Below are positions 25,915 to 34,939 of a stretch of 62,031 nucleotides of DNA, piece by piece (position 1 is the first letter of the stretch; each line of letters opens with the position of its first letter). The translations under genes were made by a program, and so were the position numbers. This DNA is from Myxococcota bacterium (lineage in GTDB: Bacteria; Myxococcota; UBA727; JAHDBA01). Below the pieces are notes generated by a model. The model was given only the letters and a program-made list of their open reading frames with translations, ran no database searches and had not been told where the DNA came from. Location of the stretch: positions 14,875 to 76,905 of the forward strand of contig JAHDBA010000006.1 of NCBI GenBank assembly GCA_020630615.1, written 5' to 3'.

Positions 25915-27792
25915 CTAAAAGAGCTTGTCCAAATCGATTTTAGTGCCGATAAAAAAGGTCGCTTTCCCATTCCCAAGAGTTGCCTTGGTCGTCGAAATTG
26001 AAGGGTTCATTTTTCCGGTTTGCCCCTGATTTTGAACACCGCCGCCCACAAAGATCGCAGTACCGCCGGCCTTGAATTCGAGCGCACCTCCCAGTTTATG
26101 GAGCTGTGTGACATCTCCTTTGGGAGGCGTAATGCTGTAGGCAACGCTAAGTTCTGAGAGAGCGATTTCTTGCCCGAAGACTTTCATTAAAGGCAAACCG
26201 TCTTTGCCAAACTTCAGGTCACCTTCAACGCTCATTGAAAACGTGATGCCGTCGGGTAGTTCGCTCGGATTCGCGAGGTATTTTTCGGCGGCTTGCTTTG
26301 GGCTGAGGCTCCCTTGTAGCCAACTCGAACGAAGCTCTGACTTGGCTTTAATGCTTAAATTCGTTTGATCCTTTTCACCGATCGTTCCGCTTACCGACGC
26401 ACTCATTTGTGCCCCTCGAAGACTTTGAGAGTTTTTTTGAGCTTGAACGAAGCGCCCTTCAATGGTGGTTGTGAGAAAAGGCTTTCCGCTTTCGCTCCTA
26501 ATTGCGAGGGATACTTTCGCCTGTGTTTCGAAGCCCTCAAAGTGCTCCGCTTTGTAGGCACCAATTTTTGCCGCAAAATCAGTGTTGACGCCACTTCCTT
26601 TTCCTGTGTTGGTGAGCTTTGTACTCGCAACAATGCCCTGGGAATCATCTTTTTTCGTGTATGAGAGAGATGAGTTTGAAGAAAGACTTCCATTGCTGTC
26701 ACTTCGCTTTGATTCAAACCCAATGCTTCCACGAAGTGCACCTTGAATCGTGCCACCGGCTCCGAGTTTGATGGAGCGATTTTTTGTGATGTCGCCTTGT
26801 GTCGTATTAACACTTTTTTCAGCGTTTACATTTGCGCCGGAGCTTCCCTCAGGCGATATGCCGAGCGAATTCCTCTTTGATACCTCACCATGGGAGTCAC
26901 CAAGGTTACGCTCAGTTTTCTGGCTTGAGATTGTAGCACCCGTCGTCCCCAGTGCGTAATCAATCGAATTGAAGCCTTGCGTAGTCTTGAGTGCAGCAAC
27001 GAGCTCTTTCGTCTCTTGAGTTGAAAGGACTCCATCCTTATCGGCATCAAAGATGAGCGCGAATTGAGCGTCCAAATGGACAGAATTTCTCTCGCCGACA
27101 TTTCCTAAACTGCCTTTAATCAAACCTTTGGGCTTTGCTCCTGCCGGTCGGAACGATTCTCCTGAAATTTGAACAATGTCATCTTCGCCCACTCGTGTTT
27201 TTCGAGAGGAATCAAGTTGAATGACAACGTTGTCTTCGAGGTCCTCGGTGGAAAGTTGAGCGTCTGCAAGGCGCGTATGTAACTGTTGGGTCGCTGCCTC
27301 ATGGAGCCGTCCGACTTCTTCCCGAAAGGGTGAGGCGTCTTCATTCCTATCAACATCTATTCCATCGCCGCTACCTCTGTTCGCGGTGGGCTTGCTCTCC
27401 TCTTTTGCGAGTTTTTTCTCCAAGTTCGCAAGGTTTTCGACAAGTGCATGGCATTCGCGAAGCGCATTCGAATCGGAGTGTTCTGAAAGAAGAAGAATCG
27501 ATGTTTCGACTTTGGCGAGGTCCTCTTTAACTTTTGGAGTCAAGTTCGTGGTGCCCGAATCGCTTTGCTCTGAGTCCGCCAAGCTCTTTACGAGATTTGA
27601 AACGATGGTGTTGCTTTGCTGGATACTCGCCGCTGCCGCAGACATCGTTGCGGCTCCATTAAAGGCTTCGGTTTGCGTGCTGGCAACGGCATCTGGAGCT
27701 CTGCGTGTCGCATCGTCACCAGGCAAGTCTGTCGATGATGGTTGCCGTGTATTTGGCGCAACGATCAAGGACTTGGGTGGAATAATGCTCAT
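25915..27792 (-). CDS. EF-hand protein, Gly/Ser-rich, no signal peptide
   Basis: A 625-residue protein from the ATG at 27792. Residues 1-230 are helical and polar. A single canonical EF-hand loop (IFDADKDGVLSTQE: Asp at 1, 3 and 5, Gly 6, Glu 12) lies near 260 and should bind calcium. The C-terminal 340 residues are Ser/Gly/Asn/Lys-rich short beta strands (SLGI, GTIQGALRGS, KAKSELRSS) ending in DLDKLF, with a beta-barrel or beta-helix flavour. Neither this start nor the longer frame from 27861 gives a signal peptide. It ends 44 bp before thiS and is divergent from mrp. I recognise no family. Confidence 0.6.
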   Translation of the reverse strand: MSIIPPKSLIVAPNTRQPSSTDLPGDDATRRAPDAVASTQTEAFNGAATMSAAAASIQQSNTIVSNLVKSLADSEQSDSGTTNLTPKVKEDLAKVETSILLLSEHSDSNALRECHALVENLANLEKKLAKEESKPTANRGSGDGIDVDRNEDASPFREEVGRLHEAATQQLHTRLADAQLSTEDLEDNVVIQLDSSRKTRVGEDDIVQISGESFRPAGAKPKGLIKGSLGNVGERNSVHLDAQFALIFDADKDGVLSTQETKELVAALKTTQGFNSIDYALGTTGATISSQKTERNLGDSHGEVSKRNSLGISPEGSSGANVNAEKSVNTTQGDITKNRSIKLGAGGTIQGALRGSIGFESKRSDSNGSLSSNSSLSYTKKDDSQGIVASTKLTNTGKGSGVNTDFAAKIGAYKAEHFEGFETQAKVSLAIRSESGKPFLTTTIEGRFVQAQKNSQSLRGAQMSASVSGTIGEKDQTNLSIKAKSELRSSWLQGSLSPKQAAEKYLANPSELPDGITFSMSVEGDLKFGKDGLPLMKVFGQEIALSELSVAYSITPPKGDVTQLHKLGGALEFKAGGTAIFVGGGVQNQGQTGKMNPSISTTKATLGNGKATFFIGTKIDLDKLF

Positions 27793-27935
27793 AAAGTATT
27801 TTAGCGGCTCGAGTGCTGGATTTACCAGGAGGAAGCACCTTTTTTCGCGCAGATGGATCAATTTGAGCCGGGTTTACAATTTGGATTCGAGTGGAACTCT
27901 ATGAGCTCTTGAGCATCTCAATGAGAGGAGTCTTT

Positions 27936-28850
27936 ATGAACGCGAATGCATCACAACTATCACTACGTAAAATTCCAGGTGTCAAACAAATCTTATTGGT
28001 TGCATCCGGTAAAGGGGGGGTCGGTAAAAGCACCCTTGCTGTAAATATCGCGACTGCATTGTCTGGTAAAGGTCTGAGTGTCGGTTTAGTGGATGCTGAT
28101 GTTTACGGGCCTTCGATTCCGACCATGTTGGGGATCGAGCCAGGCTCACGACCAGGGAGTATCCCCGGGCACGGGAACCAAAAGCCTTTGTTAATACCCT
28201 TTGAGCGTTATGGAATAAAGATGATGTCGATGGGTTTTCTGGTTGACCCCGAGCAGCCTATGGTTTGGCGCGGCCCGATGATTGCGTCTGCTGCGATGCA
28301 GCTTTTTAATGATGTGAAATGGGGGGAACTCGACATTTTAGTGGTCGATCTACCGCCAGGAACAGGCGATATTCATCTTTCAATTGGGCAGCAGGTGCAC
28401 GTCGATGGCGCAGTGATTGTGACGACGCCTCAAGAGGTTGCACTTGCCGATGTTCGTCGTGCGAAGTCGATGTTTGATAAGGTCAACACGCCAATCCTTG
28501 GGCTTATTGAAAACATGAGTTATTTCGTGTGCGATTCCTGTGAGAAAAAACACGAAATTTTCCGTTCAGGTGGTGGTGCGCGTGGTGCACAAGAGATGGG
28601 CATCGAAGCGATTGGTGAGATTCCGCTTGAGCCTGCTGTCAATGTTCTTGCAGACCAGGGGATCCCGGCTGTTGTGGGTGCGGCGGAAAGCCAAAGTGCG
28701 AAAGCAATCGACGCTCTTGCGGACAATATTCTAGCGAAGCTTAATACGTTGAGCCAAGAACCGACCTTTGTTGCGCCAAGCATTAATATTTCAGGCAAGC
28801 CACCCTCGAAAACGTCCAAGAAAAGCAGCCTCAATATTGTGAGCCAGTGA
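27936..28850 (+). CDS. mrp: Mrp/NBP35-type Fe-S cluster carrier ATPase
   Basis: A 304-residue ApbC/Mrp P-loop protein that binds and transfers iron-sulfur clusters. The deviant Walker A SGKGGVGKS is at 24-32. DADVYGPSIP, DLPPGTGD and ENMSYF are typical. The CDSC pair (about 199-202) binds the shared cluster at the dimer interface. The N-terminal MIP18/DUF59 domain found in longer Mrp proteins is absent. The ATG at 27936 has GAGAGGAG upstream. A Ser/Lys-rich tail of about 30 residues ends the protein. Confidence 0.93.
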   Translation: MNANASQLSLRKIPGVKQILLVASGKGGVGKSTLAVNIATALSGKGLSVGLVDADVYGPSIPTMLGIEPGSRPGSIPGHGNQKPLLIPFERYGIKMMSMGFLVDPEQPMVWRGPMIASAAMQLFNDVKWGELDILVVDLPPGTGDIHLSIGQQVHVDGAVIVTTPQEVALADVRRAKSMFDKVNTPILGLIENMSYFVCDSCEKKHEIFRSGGGARGAQEMGIEAIGEIPLEPAVNVLADQGIPAVVGAAESQSAKAIDALADNILAKLNTLSQEPTFVAPSINISGKPPSKTSKKSSLNIVSQ

Positions 28851-28936
28851 TACCGAGGAGTCCCCTTTGAAACGTCGCTTTTGAGCTTCGTCATTTCAAA
28901 CTTGTGTTTGAGATTCTTGGGTGTATCCAAAAGAGT

Positions 28937-29476
28937 ATGAACCACATGGGATTATCGATAAAAATACGAGCGTTTAGTGTTGTGATCGGCGCCCTAACTT
29001 TTTCGGGGCTTTTATTGGGCTGTGAGGTTGAACGTGTCTTGAGTGATTACCCCAATCATGTCGAAGAAATAGAGTTCTCAAACGACCAGGGGGAGAATGA
29101 TTCGAGCCCCTGCGAAGAGTTGGTGTCTTCCATCGATTGTCAAAACAGAAGTGATTGTATTGCACTCACGGACAACGATGTTGCACCCTCCGATCGACTT
29201 GCGGATGGAGCAGAGCTTTGCGTGTCGAACGATGATCGATGTCTCCGTTATGGCTATCAAGGATGTGTTTCGGTTGAGCGCTTTGTTTGTGAGGCAAGTG
29301 GCGGCTCGATGGGTGAGCGAGAAAATTCCTGTGCTCCGTACTGTGGGGATTTTGAAAGTGAAGACTCCAACCAAGATGTGGCGTCATGTCGAGCTTTTTG
29401 GGTTGGGTGCGTGTGTCCTCTTGGGCAAAATTTTAACCCCGAGCAAGGATGTTACGAGGACAGCTCCTGCGAATGA
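28937..29476 (+). CDS. Cysteine-rich lipoprotein
   Basis: About 179 residues, with a signal segment and lipobox SGLLLGC (Cys about 29 from the ATG at 28937). ATG 28946 is an alternative start. The mature part carries at least fifteen cysteines (for example CGDF, CVCPLGQ, CYEDSSC) and many acidic residues, and should be disulfide-stabilised at the cell surface or in the periplasm. No family is recognised. It resembles in style, not in sequence, the other Cys-rich lipoproteins in the window. Confidence 0.65.
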   Translation: MNHMGLSIKIRAFSVVIGALTFSGLLLGCEVERVLSDYPNHVEEIEFSNDQGENDSSPCEELVSSIDCQNRSDCIALTDNDVAPSDRLADGAELCVSNDDRCLRYGYQGCVSVERFVCEASGGSMGERENSCAPYCGDFESEDSNQDVASCRAFWVGCVCPLGQNFNPEQGCYEDSSCE

Positions 29477-29563
29477 GACACTTCACCTGAGACAATAAAA
29501 TTCTAACGATTAAAGATTTCAGCAGCGATTTTAGGCGCGTGTGGCAAGTAGCCAAAACAAGGA

Positions 29564-29593
29564 TTGACATCTCAAGCCAAGAAGCGGCACAAT
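29564..29593 (+). promoter_or_regulatory. Sigma-70-type promoter for the CADD-like gene
   Basis: TTGACA at 29564-29569 is a perfect -35 box. CACAAT at 29588-29593 matches TATAAT at four of six positions, with an 18-bp spacer. Transcription would begin near 29600, giving a leader of about 40 nt. Confidence 0.6.
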
Positions 29594-29608
29594 AGGGACG
29601 AATTGTTG

Positions 29609-29628
29609 GCTCACGCACTCGGGTGAGC
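29609..29628 (+). promoter_or_regulatory. Leader hairpin just upstream of the CADD-like gene's ribosome site
   Basis: GCTCAC (29609-29614) and GTGAGC (29623-29628) form a perfect six-pair stem with an eight-base loop, directly followed by the ribosome site GAAGGAG (29629-29635). It could modulate translation. No known riboswitch family is recognised. Confidence 0.35.
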
Positions 29629-29640
29629 GAAGGAGAATCC

Positions 29641-30300
29641 ATGCATCGATTGGACGCAGTTGTAGAGAAAAACTTTTTATTGAATCACCCATTTTATCAA
29701 AGATGGATGGACGGCACCCTCGAGATGAGTGAGTTGAAGCGTTATGTCGCCAACTACAATCCCCATGTTCGAGCTTTCCCGACCTACGTGTCTGGCGTTC
29801 ACTTTAATTGTGACGATATCCCGACACGTCAAATGCTTCTCGACAACTTGATTGAAGAAGAACACGGCGAAGAAAATCACCCAGAGTTATGGTTACGTTT
29901 TGGTGAGTCTTTGGGGATGACGCGCGACGAAATCGTAGCCTATACAACCGTGCCCGAAGCACAGGAGTTGATCGAAACTTTTCGCACGTTGGTGAAGCAA
30001 AGCTTTGCGGCTGGGATTGGTGCTCTTTACGCTTATGAATCCCAAGTTCCGCGGGTTGCAGAGCAAAAGATTAAAGGACTGAAAGAGAATTATGGTATTG
30101 ATGATGCGCGTGGACTGAAGTTCTTTGAAGTGCATCTCGGCGCCGACGAGTTTCATTCTCAAGCTGAGAAAGATGTCTTCGATAGCTTGTCGAGTGAAGA
30201 GCAAGAAGAAGCCCTAGCGGCAGCAGAGGTTGCATCAAATATGTTGTGGCGCTTTTTGTCGGCTCTCGACCGCGATGCGGGGATTGCACAGGCGGCTTAG
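29641..30300 (+). CDS. CADD-type diiron protein, probable para-aminobenzoate synthase
   Basis: A 219-residue TENA/PqqC-fold protein closely resembling Chlamydia CADD, an oxygen-dependent diiron enzyme that makes para-aminobenzoate for folate by sacrificing its own Tyr side chain. Key positions of chlamydial CADD are all present at a constant offset: Tyr19 (Tyr27 in CADD, HPFY), metal ligands Glu73, His80, Glu133, His165, Asp169 and His172, and Lys143 (Lys152 in CADD, QKIKGL). The ATG at 29641 follows GAAGGAG; an upstream GTG at 29623 lies in the leader hairpin. The gene is monocistronic, with its own promoter and terminator. Family assignment is firm. The activity is inferred from residue conservation. 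Confidence 0.88.
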   Translation: MHRLDAVVEKNFLLNHPFYQRWMDGTLEMSELKRYVANYNPHVRAFPTYVSGVHFNCDDIPTRQMLLDNLIEEEHGEENHPELWLRFGESLGMTRDEIVAYTTVPEAQELIETFRTLVKQSFAAGIGALYAYESQVPRVAEQKIKGLKENYGIDDARGLKFFEVHLGADEFHSQAEKDVFDSLSSEEQEEALAAAEVASNMLWRFLSALDRDAGIAQAA

Positions 30301-30328
30301 TGCGTTTCGCATTGTGTAAGTGCCTTTT

Positions 30329-30353
30329 AACCTCGCGTGATGCGAGGTTTTTT
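30329..30353 (+). terminator. Rho-independent terminator after the CADD-like gene
   Basis: AACCTCGC (30329-30336) pairs with GCGAGGTT (30342-30349) around a five-base loop, and the T-run extends to 30353. It stands 28 bp after the stop. Confidence 0.85.
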
Positions 30354-30426
30354 GATGAAGAAATTCTACAGATGATTTTTGGGGGGCGTTACAGAATAAC
30401 GACTAAAGATTGACCCATTGATACGT

Positions 30427-31560
30427 TTAGGAACTAACAATTTGCTCAGCCAATTCACGCCCCGCGGCAAAGCCGATGCTCATTCCGTGGCCACCCAAAG
30501 CGACAGCCCAAAAGAGGTTTGGGTGGTTTTCGTCACAAGAAAAGAGGGGGCCCTTTTCAACAAAAGAACGTAGACCCGCCCATGAACGCAATACGCGATG
30601 CGGGGGAGGAGGAAAGAGACGTTGTGCAAAGATTGGGTATGCGTCGTGTTGCCACGATAGAGACGTTGTAAGGTCTGTCGGATGTGTATCTTGGCTGTCA
30701 CAAACGCAAGCCAGTGCTTCGTGTTGGTTCAGTGGCCGAAGATAGGCCTCTGCATTATGATCGACGCGCCACACCACCGGTGGTCTCTCTTGGGCGGTAG
30801 ACCTCGCTGGACCATCGCGCGTGTGTCTGATTTCGTATTTGGAAAAAAGCGAAGCAATCGTGCAATTAAATTTAAGGTGGAAGAGGTGCCTTTTGCGAGG
30901 TTGCACTTCGAGCTTATGTCCAAATTTTGCAGCATGGCTCGATGCGAGTGAGCCAGAGGCAATAACGAGACGCCTTGCCTTCATGATTTTCGTGCGACCT
31001 CTTGATTGGAGCGTAACTCGCCAACCTTCATCTGCACCTTCGACAGTCTCGATATCGCCTTGATGGATCATCGACTCGAGAGAGCGAAATAAGGTTCGGT
31101 TAAGGAGCGAGCTTTGAAGGGTCCCATCACTTGGCACCCAAAGTGCATGTTCGCGGCTCTTCGTTTGGGGCTTCGCATTGTCGAAAAATTGGTACTCAAC
31201 ACCAAGAGTGTTCAGGTTCTGTGCCAGGGGAGCTAAGGCGTTCAAGTGTTCCGCTTGGTAAAGGACGCCGCAGTGATCGAAGATTTGAGGTGTGTCCTGA
31301 GCTTTGTGCAAAAACTTCTCGTGTAGAACTGTGGCCCATAGTTTAGGCGTTTGGTTCGCCCATTTTACAAGGCGTGAGTTGGCCTCGCTTTGCCGGTAGA
31401 TACCTGCATTTCGGTGGGAGCTATGGTCTTCATGGGAGTGCGCTGTGTCAATCAGCGTAATCTTGGAGGATGGTGCTAAGTTCTGACACCAAAATGCCGT
31501 TGACATTCCGGCGATGCCCGAACCCAAGATGAGAATGTCGACTTTGTGCGCCATTGTCAT
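30427..31560 (-). CDS. FAD-dependent oxidoreductase (DAO family)
   Basis: A 377-residue D-amino-acid oxidase/dehydrogenase-type flavoprotein. The dinucleotide fold is at the N-terminus (ILGSGIAGMSTAF, about 10-22), with an acidic residue ending the second strand (LIDT). The active-site region follows SSHRNAGIYR, and the C-terminal FAD contact is the block ALGGHGMSIGFAAGRELAE. The pattern is nearest to DauA/DadA-like amine dehydrogenases; the substrate cannot be read from the sequence. ThiO is a less likely alternative, since the gene is 5 kb from thiSG and on its own. It is convergent with the CADD-like gene. Confidence 0.82.
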   Translation of the reverse strand: MTMAHKVDILILGSGIAGMSTAFWCQNLAPSSKITLIDTAHSHEDHSSHRNAGIYRQSEANSRLVKWANQTPKLWATVLHEKFLHKAQDTPQIFDHCGVLYQAEHLNALAPLAQNLNTLGVEYQFFDNAKPQTKSREHALWVPSDGTLQSSLLNRTLFRSLESMIHQGDIETVEGADEGWRVTLQSRGRTKIMKARRLVIASGSLASSHAAKFGHKLEVQPRKRHLFHLKFNCTIASLFSKYEIRHTRDGPARSTAQERPPVVWRVDHNAEAYLRPLNQHEALACVCDSQDTHPTDLTTSLSWQHDAYPIFAQRLFPPPPHRVLRSWAGLRSFVEKGPLFSCDENHPNLFWAVALGGHGMSIGFAAGRELAEQIVSS

Positions 31561-31734
31561 GAAAGATGGCAGAGGCTTTCTAAAAATGAAACACCTTTAG
31601 TTCAAGAAATGCTTTGACGTGCTTGTGAGCGATGAGGCGGGCAGACTTTAAAAAGTGTAAGGAAGTGCGAGTTGAGCTTGATGTTCACTAAGGGATTAGG
31701 GCAAACTCATAAAGTAGACTTGGTGTTTAGAGGT

Positions 31735-33588
31735 ATGACGATGACAAGAACAACGAAAACGAAAACTAGGGCCGCACGTGTCACGATTTCATTGCTATGC
31801 TCTTTAGCCTTTTCATCATGCAACAGCCATGTTTTCACCCCGGTTCAGGAATGCTCAGTACGTGCGCTTGACGCAACAGCGATTCGACCGGAAGACCCAA
31901 AGCTCGATATTTTAATCGTCATGGACAATAGTGGAACCATGAGTCAAGAGCAGGAAAGCGTTCGTGCCGCGTTTCTCGCAGACCGTAGCGACCCTGGAAA
32001 CTCATGCCCGGTGGACCTGAGTGTTGTTGGCAACCTTAGTGAAGAGGCTTGCGAAGCAGATCGATACTGTAAACCATCGCCCCAGGTTTATGAAAATGAG
32101 ATTCGTTCTGAATGCGGATTTCTCGATGTTCTCTCTGCGTACCAAGTTGATTTCAACATTGGGCTACTCTCGATGGATATGGCCGGCTGCGAGCGTACAA
32201 CTTGGAAAAACTCTTTTTCAGTTTCGGGTACTGACCCGGATACGATGGACCCAACGTTTGTGATTCCTCCAGCCCGTCAATGTAATGATTACGCCCTTGA
32301 TCCAAACTACATACAGACTCGACCGAATGTGAGCCAGGTGCGCGGCTGTTTACGGGCCATGGACGGTAATGAGGTTGTGCTATCGAGCTCAAGCCTCACC
32401 CCTCAAAATCTTGCGGCGAAGTTTAGTGAAAATCTTCAGGCTCTCTCTGTGTCGGGCTGGTCTGTGGAGCAAGGTCTCGAGTCTGCTAAACTCTTTTTAG
32501 AGACCGGTGCCGGTCAAAGCTCGTCGCTTTCTGAATGTACAGGGCATCGCGACCAACTTATTCGTGAGGGAGCACAACTTTTGGTTGTGTTCGTGACCGA
32601 TGAAGATGATTGCAGTTACGATAGTGAAAGTGATTTCGAGACGCCTGATGGAGAACGTGTTCGACTTGGTATTCCGAATACAATAGGCAATCAGTGTTAT
32701 CTTGATAACATACACGATGGTGGTGGGAACCAAATTGGTCAGTACCCAGACAATCTAGAAAAATTGTTCCCACAGTACAACGCGCAGCGATCGGGCGATA
32801 TCCTAAGAGATCTCTGTTACACTGGAGGAGAATATTTATACTCAACACGCCGCTATTCAGAGTTTTTCAAAGAACTCAACATTAATAATGAGAAAAAGTC
32901 GGTGAAGCTCGCCGCAATCATCGGCGGTGATGAGAGCTCGGATGGTGCCTTTGAAGTGGGTGGTTGTTATACAGATAGAGCAGCCGCTGGCAGTGGCGTG
33001 CGCACTGGCTGTATCGATGGGCTCGGGCCAGATGCAGGCGAGCTAGACGATAGTGGACAGTGTAGAATCGAAGTAAAGCCAGATATTACTCAACAGTGCG
33101 GTGGTTTGCTGACGGCGACACAAGGAAGTATCGCAACACCGGGCACCACTCCTGAAGATTTCTGCTGCAGTGCAGACAGTGGCTCACGTTATATGGATGT
33201 GTTGAAGGGTCTCGAAGATCCTTCGCGCGTGATTGCGAGTAGTATTTGTAATAAGAACTTTGGCAGTGCTCTGGCCGATATAGCGAGGCTAGGCGCTCAG
33301 TTTGATACGGTTGTTTTGGCAGAGCCCCCAAAAGTGGGCACGCCAATTACCGTTGAGGTTCGAAACCCTGGTCAAGCCGAGGGAATAACTGTTCCTCGCA
33401 CAGATGGGCAGGCTGCCAATCCTTATGGCTGGGATTTTAAAGACGGTTCGAGTAACACAATACAATTGTTTGGTGACGAATTCGTGCCTGAGCCCGGAGG
33501 CATTATATCGGTGTCTGCCTTGCCGGATAGTGTCGATTTACCGGCAAGCGAAGAGGCAGCGCTCCGAGCGTGCCAGGGAACTTTTTAG
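31735..33588 (+). CDS. VWA-domain cysteine-rich lipoprotein
   Basis: A 617-residue protein with a signal peptide and lipobox LAFSSC (Cys29). A von Willebrand A domain begins at LDILIVMDNSGTMSQ, giving the metal-ion-dependent adhesion site DxSxG-type motif at Asp64. FVTDEDDCS later supplies the second acidic loop. About 20 further cysteines in even number and several acidic turns suggest a heavily disulfide-bonded surface protein. ATG 31735 or 31741 is preferred; upstream starts only add a polar tail. Such proteins are common in Myxococcota. The M. xanthus gliding adhesin CglB has the same plan, and the glt cluster begins 2.4 kb downstream. Confidence 0.8.
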   Translation: MTMTRTTKTKTRAARVTISLLCSLAFSSCNSHVFTPVQECSVRALDATAIRPEDPKLDILIVMDNSGTMSQEQESVRAAFLADRSDPGNSCPVDLSVVGNLSEEACEADRYCKPSPQVYENEIRSECGFLDVLSAYQVDFNIGLLSMDMAGCERTTWKNSFSVSGTDPDTMDPTFVIPPARQCNDYALDPNYIQTRPNVSQVRGCLRAMDGNEVVLSSSSLTPQNLAAKFSENLQALSVSGWSVEQGLESAKLFLETGAGQSSSLSECTGHRDQLIREGAQLLVVFVTDEDDCSYDSESDFETPDGERVRLGIPNTIGNQCYLDNIHDGGGNQIGQYPDNLEKLFPQYNAQRSGDILRDLCYTGGEYLYSTRRYSEFFKELNINNEKKSVKLAAIIGGDESSDGAFEVGGCYTDRAAAGSGVRTGCIDGLGPDAGELDDSGQCRIEVKPDITQQCGGLLTATQGSIATPGTTPEDFCCSADSGSRYMDVLKGLEDPSRVIASSICNKNFGSALADIARLGAQFDTVVLAEPPKVGTPITVEVRNPGQAEGITVPRTDGQAANPYGWDFKDGSSNTIQLFGDEFVPEPGGIISVSALPDSVDLPASEEAALRACQGTF

Positions 33589-33642
33589 TTCGTACACATT
33601 CATTTTATACCAAACATCAAATTCAGCGAGGCTCAAGCGATA

Positions 33643-34179
33643 TCACTCGCGCTGACTTGCAAGGTTTAGCTTACGATATATTTCTCCGTGCTCGACATAG
33701 GTCTTCCATCCGCCAGCAATCATCGCGCGTTCACGGTCGCCAACTTCGCGGATAATTTTACCCGGTGCACCACGAACAAAAGAGTTGGGCGGGATCTTCT
33801 TGTTCGGGGGAAGTAAGGTGCCTGCTGCAATTAAACAGCCATCGCCAATCTCAACGTTGTCCATCAAGATTGCACCCATCCCAATAAGGCAGTCGTTACC
33901 AACAACGCAACCGTGCAAGAGCGCCTTGTGCCCTACGGTGACACGATCACCAATCACACATTTGCTCCAGCCTTCGGTCATGTGGGCGACGGAGCCGTCT
34001 TGCACTGAGGTGTTTGCCCCAATTTCAATTAAACCCATGTCACCGCGCAACACCGTTGCAGGCCAAATGGTTGCACCTTGTTTGATGACAACTTGACCAA
34101 TCAGGGTTGCGTCAGGATGGACAAAAGCTTCGCTGTGAATTTCTGGGCTATACCCATCGTAACTGTGAATCATGCACAT
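33643..34179 (-). CDS. Gamma-carbonic anhydrase-like protein
   Basis: A 178-residue left-handed beta-helix protein of the YrdA/PaaY group. Hexapeptide repeats run from about 20 to 140 (TLIGQVVI, CVIGDRVTVG, CLIGMGAIL). The three metal-binding histidines of gamma-carbonic anhydrases are present at 66, 84 and 89 (AHMTEG, GHKALLHG). It should form a trimer. Whether it hydrates CO2 or acts on thioesters, as PaaY does, is not decidable here. ATG 34173 is an alternative start. It is convergent with the VWA gene. Confidence 0.9.
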   Translation of the reverse strand: MCMIHSYDGYSPEIHSEAFVHPDATLIGQVVIKQGATIWPATVLRGDMGLIEIGANTSVQDGSVAHMTEGWSKCVIGDRVTVGHKALLHGCVVGNDCLIGMGAILMDNVEIGDGCLIAAGTLLPPNKKIPPNSFVRGAPGKIIREVGDRERAMIAGGWKTYVEHGEIYRKLNLASQRE

Positions 34180-34277
34180 AGACTAGCCAAAAACTTGATG
34201 AACACAAGGTTGGGTATGGATTCCATGGACACACATCACTTTTAAGGAGTGGACCTGAATCGACATCAACAATAACA

Positions 34278-34862
34278 TTACCAAGACAAGCGCGTTCCTT
34301 GAGTGAGGCCCATAGTCTTGGCGCGACCCCCTGCAACCTCAAGCACATATTGTGAAGGGTACTTCACTCGACGCGAACGAAGTGAGAGCGGTACTGCGTT
34401 TTCTTCAACACCCACGATCATGCGATGCTCATCAATGAAAACCATATCAAGGGGAATAAGTGTGTTTTTCATCCAAAACGATTGCACCTTGGGTGAATCA
34501 AACAGGAAGAGCATTCCATCGACATTGCCGAAAGATTCACGACACATCATCCCGAGCTGACGCTTCTTATGGGTATCCGCAATTTCGACACGCAATTCTC
34601 GACCGTGCCCGAAAGTGAGCGTCTTCTTCTCGAGACCACGTTGGGGCAAGTGCGAATGACTCTCGCACTCACTATTCTTCTTTAACGACGATGTTTTCGG
34701 TGCCAGCGCAGGAGAGAGGGCGCGTTGCTTCTGAGCTTCGCTTGTGTTTTGAGTAGCGTGCTGAGGAGGAGTGCGCTCATCGTTGGCAATTTGGGGTGAA
34801 CATGAGAGCACACAAAGAATTGGAGCAGAGATCAAAAATCGTTCACGTATGAAACAAGGCAT
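34278..34862 (-). CDS. DUF192 lipoprotein
   Basis: A 194-residue protein. The N-terminus ends in a lipobox-like CVLSC (Cys about 21), followed by a disordered polar linker to about residue 75. A DUF192 domain fills the rest, with its hallmark blocks RQLGMMCRESF, GMLFLF, FWMKNTLIPLDMVFID and a C-terminal YVLEV strand. DUF192 proteins are small exported beta proteins of unknown biochemical role. Confidence 0.88.
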   Translation of the reverse strand: MPCFIRERFLISAPILCVLSCSPQIANDERTPPQHATQNTSEAQKQRALSPALAPKTSSLKKNSECESHSHLPQRGLEKKTLTFGHGRELRVEIADTHKKRQLGMMCRESFGNVDGMLFLFDSPKVQSFWMKNTLIPLDMVFIDEHRMIVGVEENAVPLSLRSRRVKYPSQYVLEVAGGRAKTMGLTQGTRLSW

Positions 34863-34939
34863 AGTTCTCTCGTTGCAAAAGATGTCGCGCTAATGAGTGT
34901 TCCAAAATTGGGAAGACACGAGAGTGCACACCGTTCTCG

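Noticed and set aside
30427..31560. DAO-family gene as thiO (glycine oxidase) of the thiamine pathway
   Set aside because: It is 5 kb away, on its own, and looks more like DauA/DadA-type dehydrogenases; the link to thiSG is not supported.
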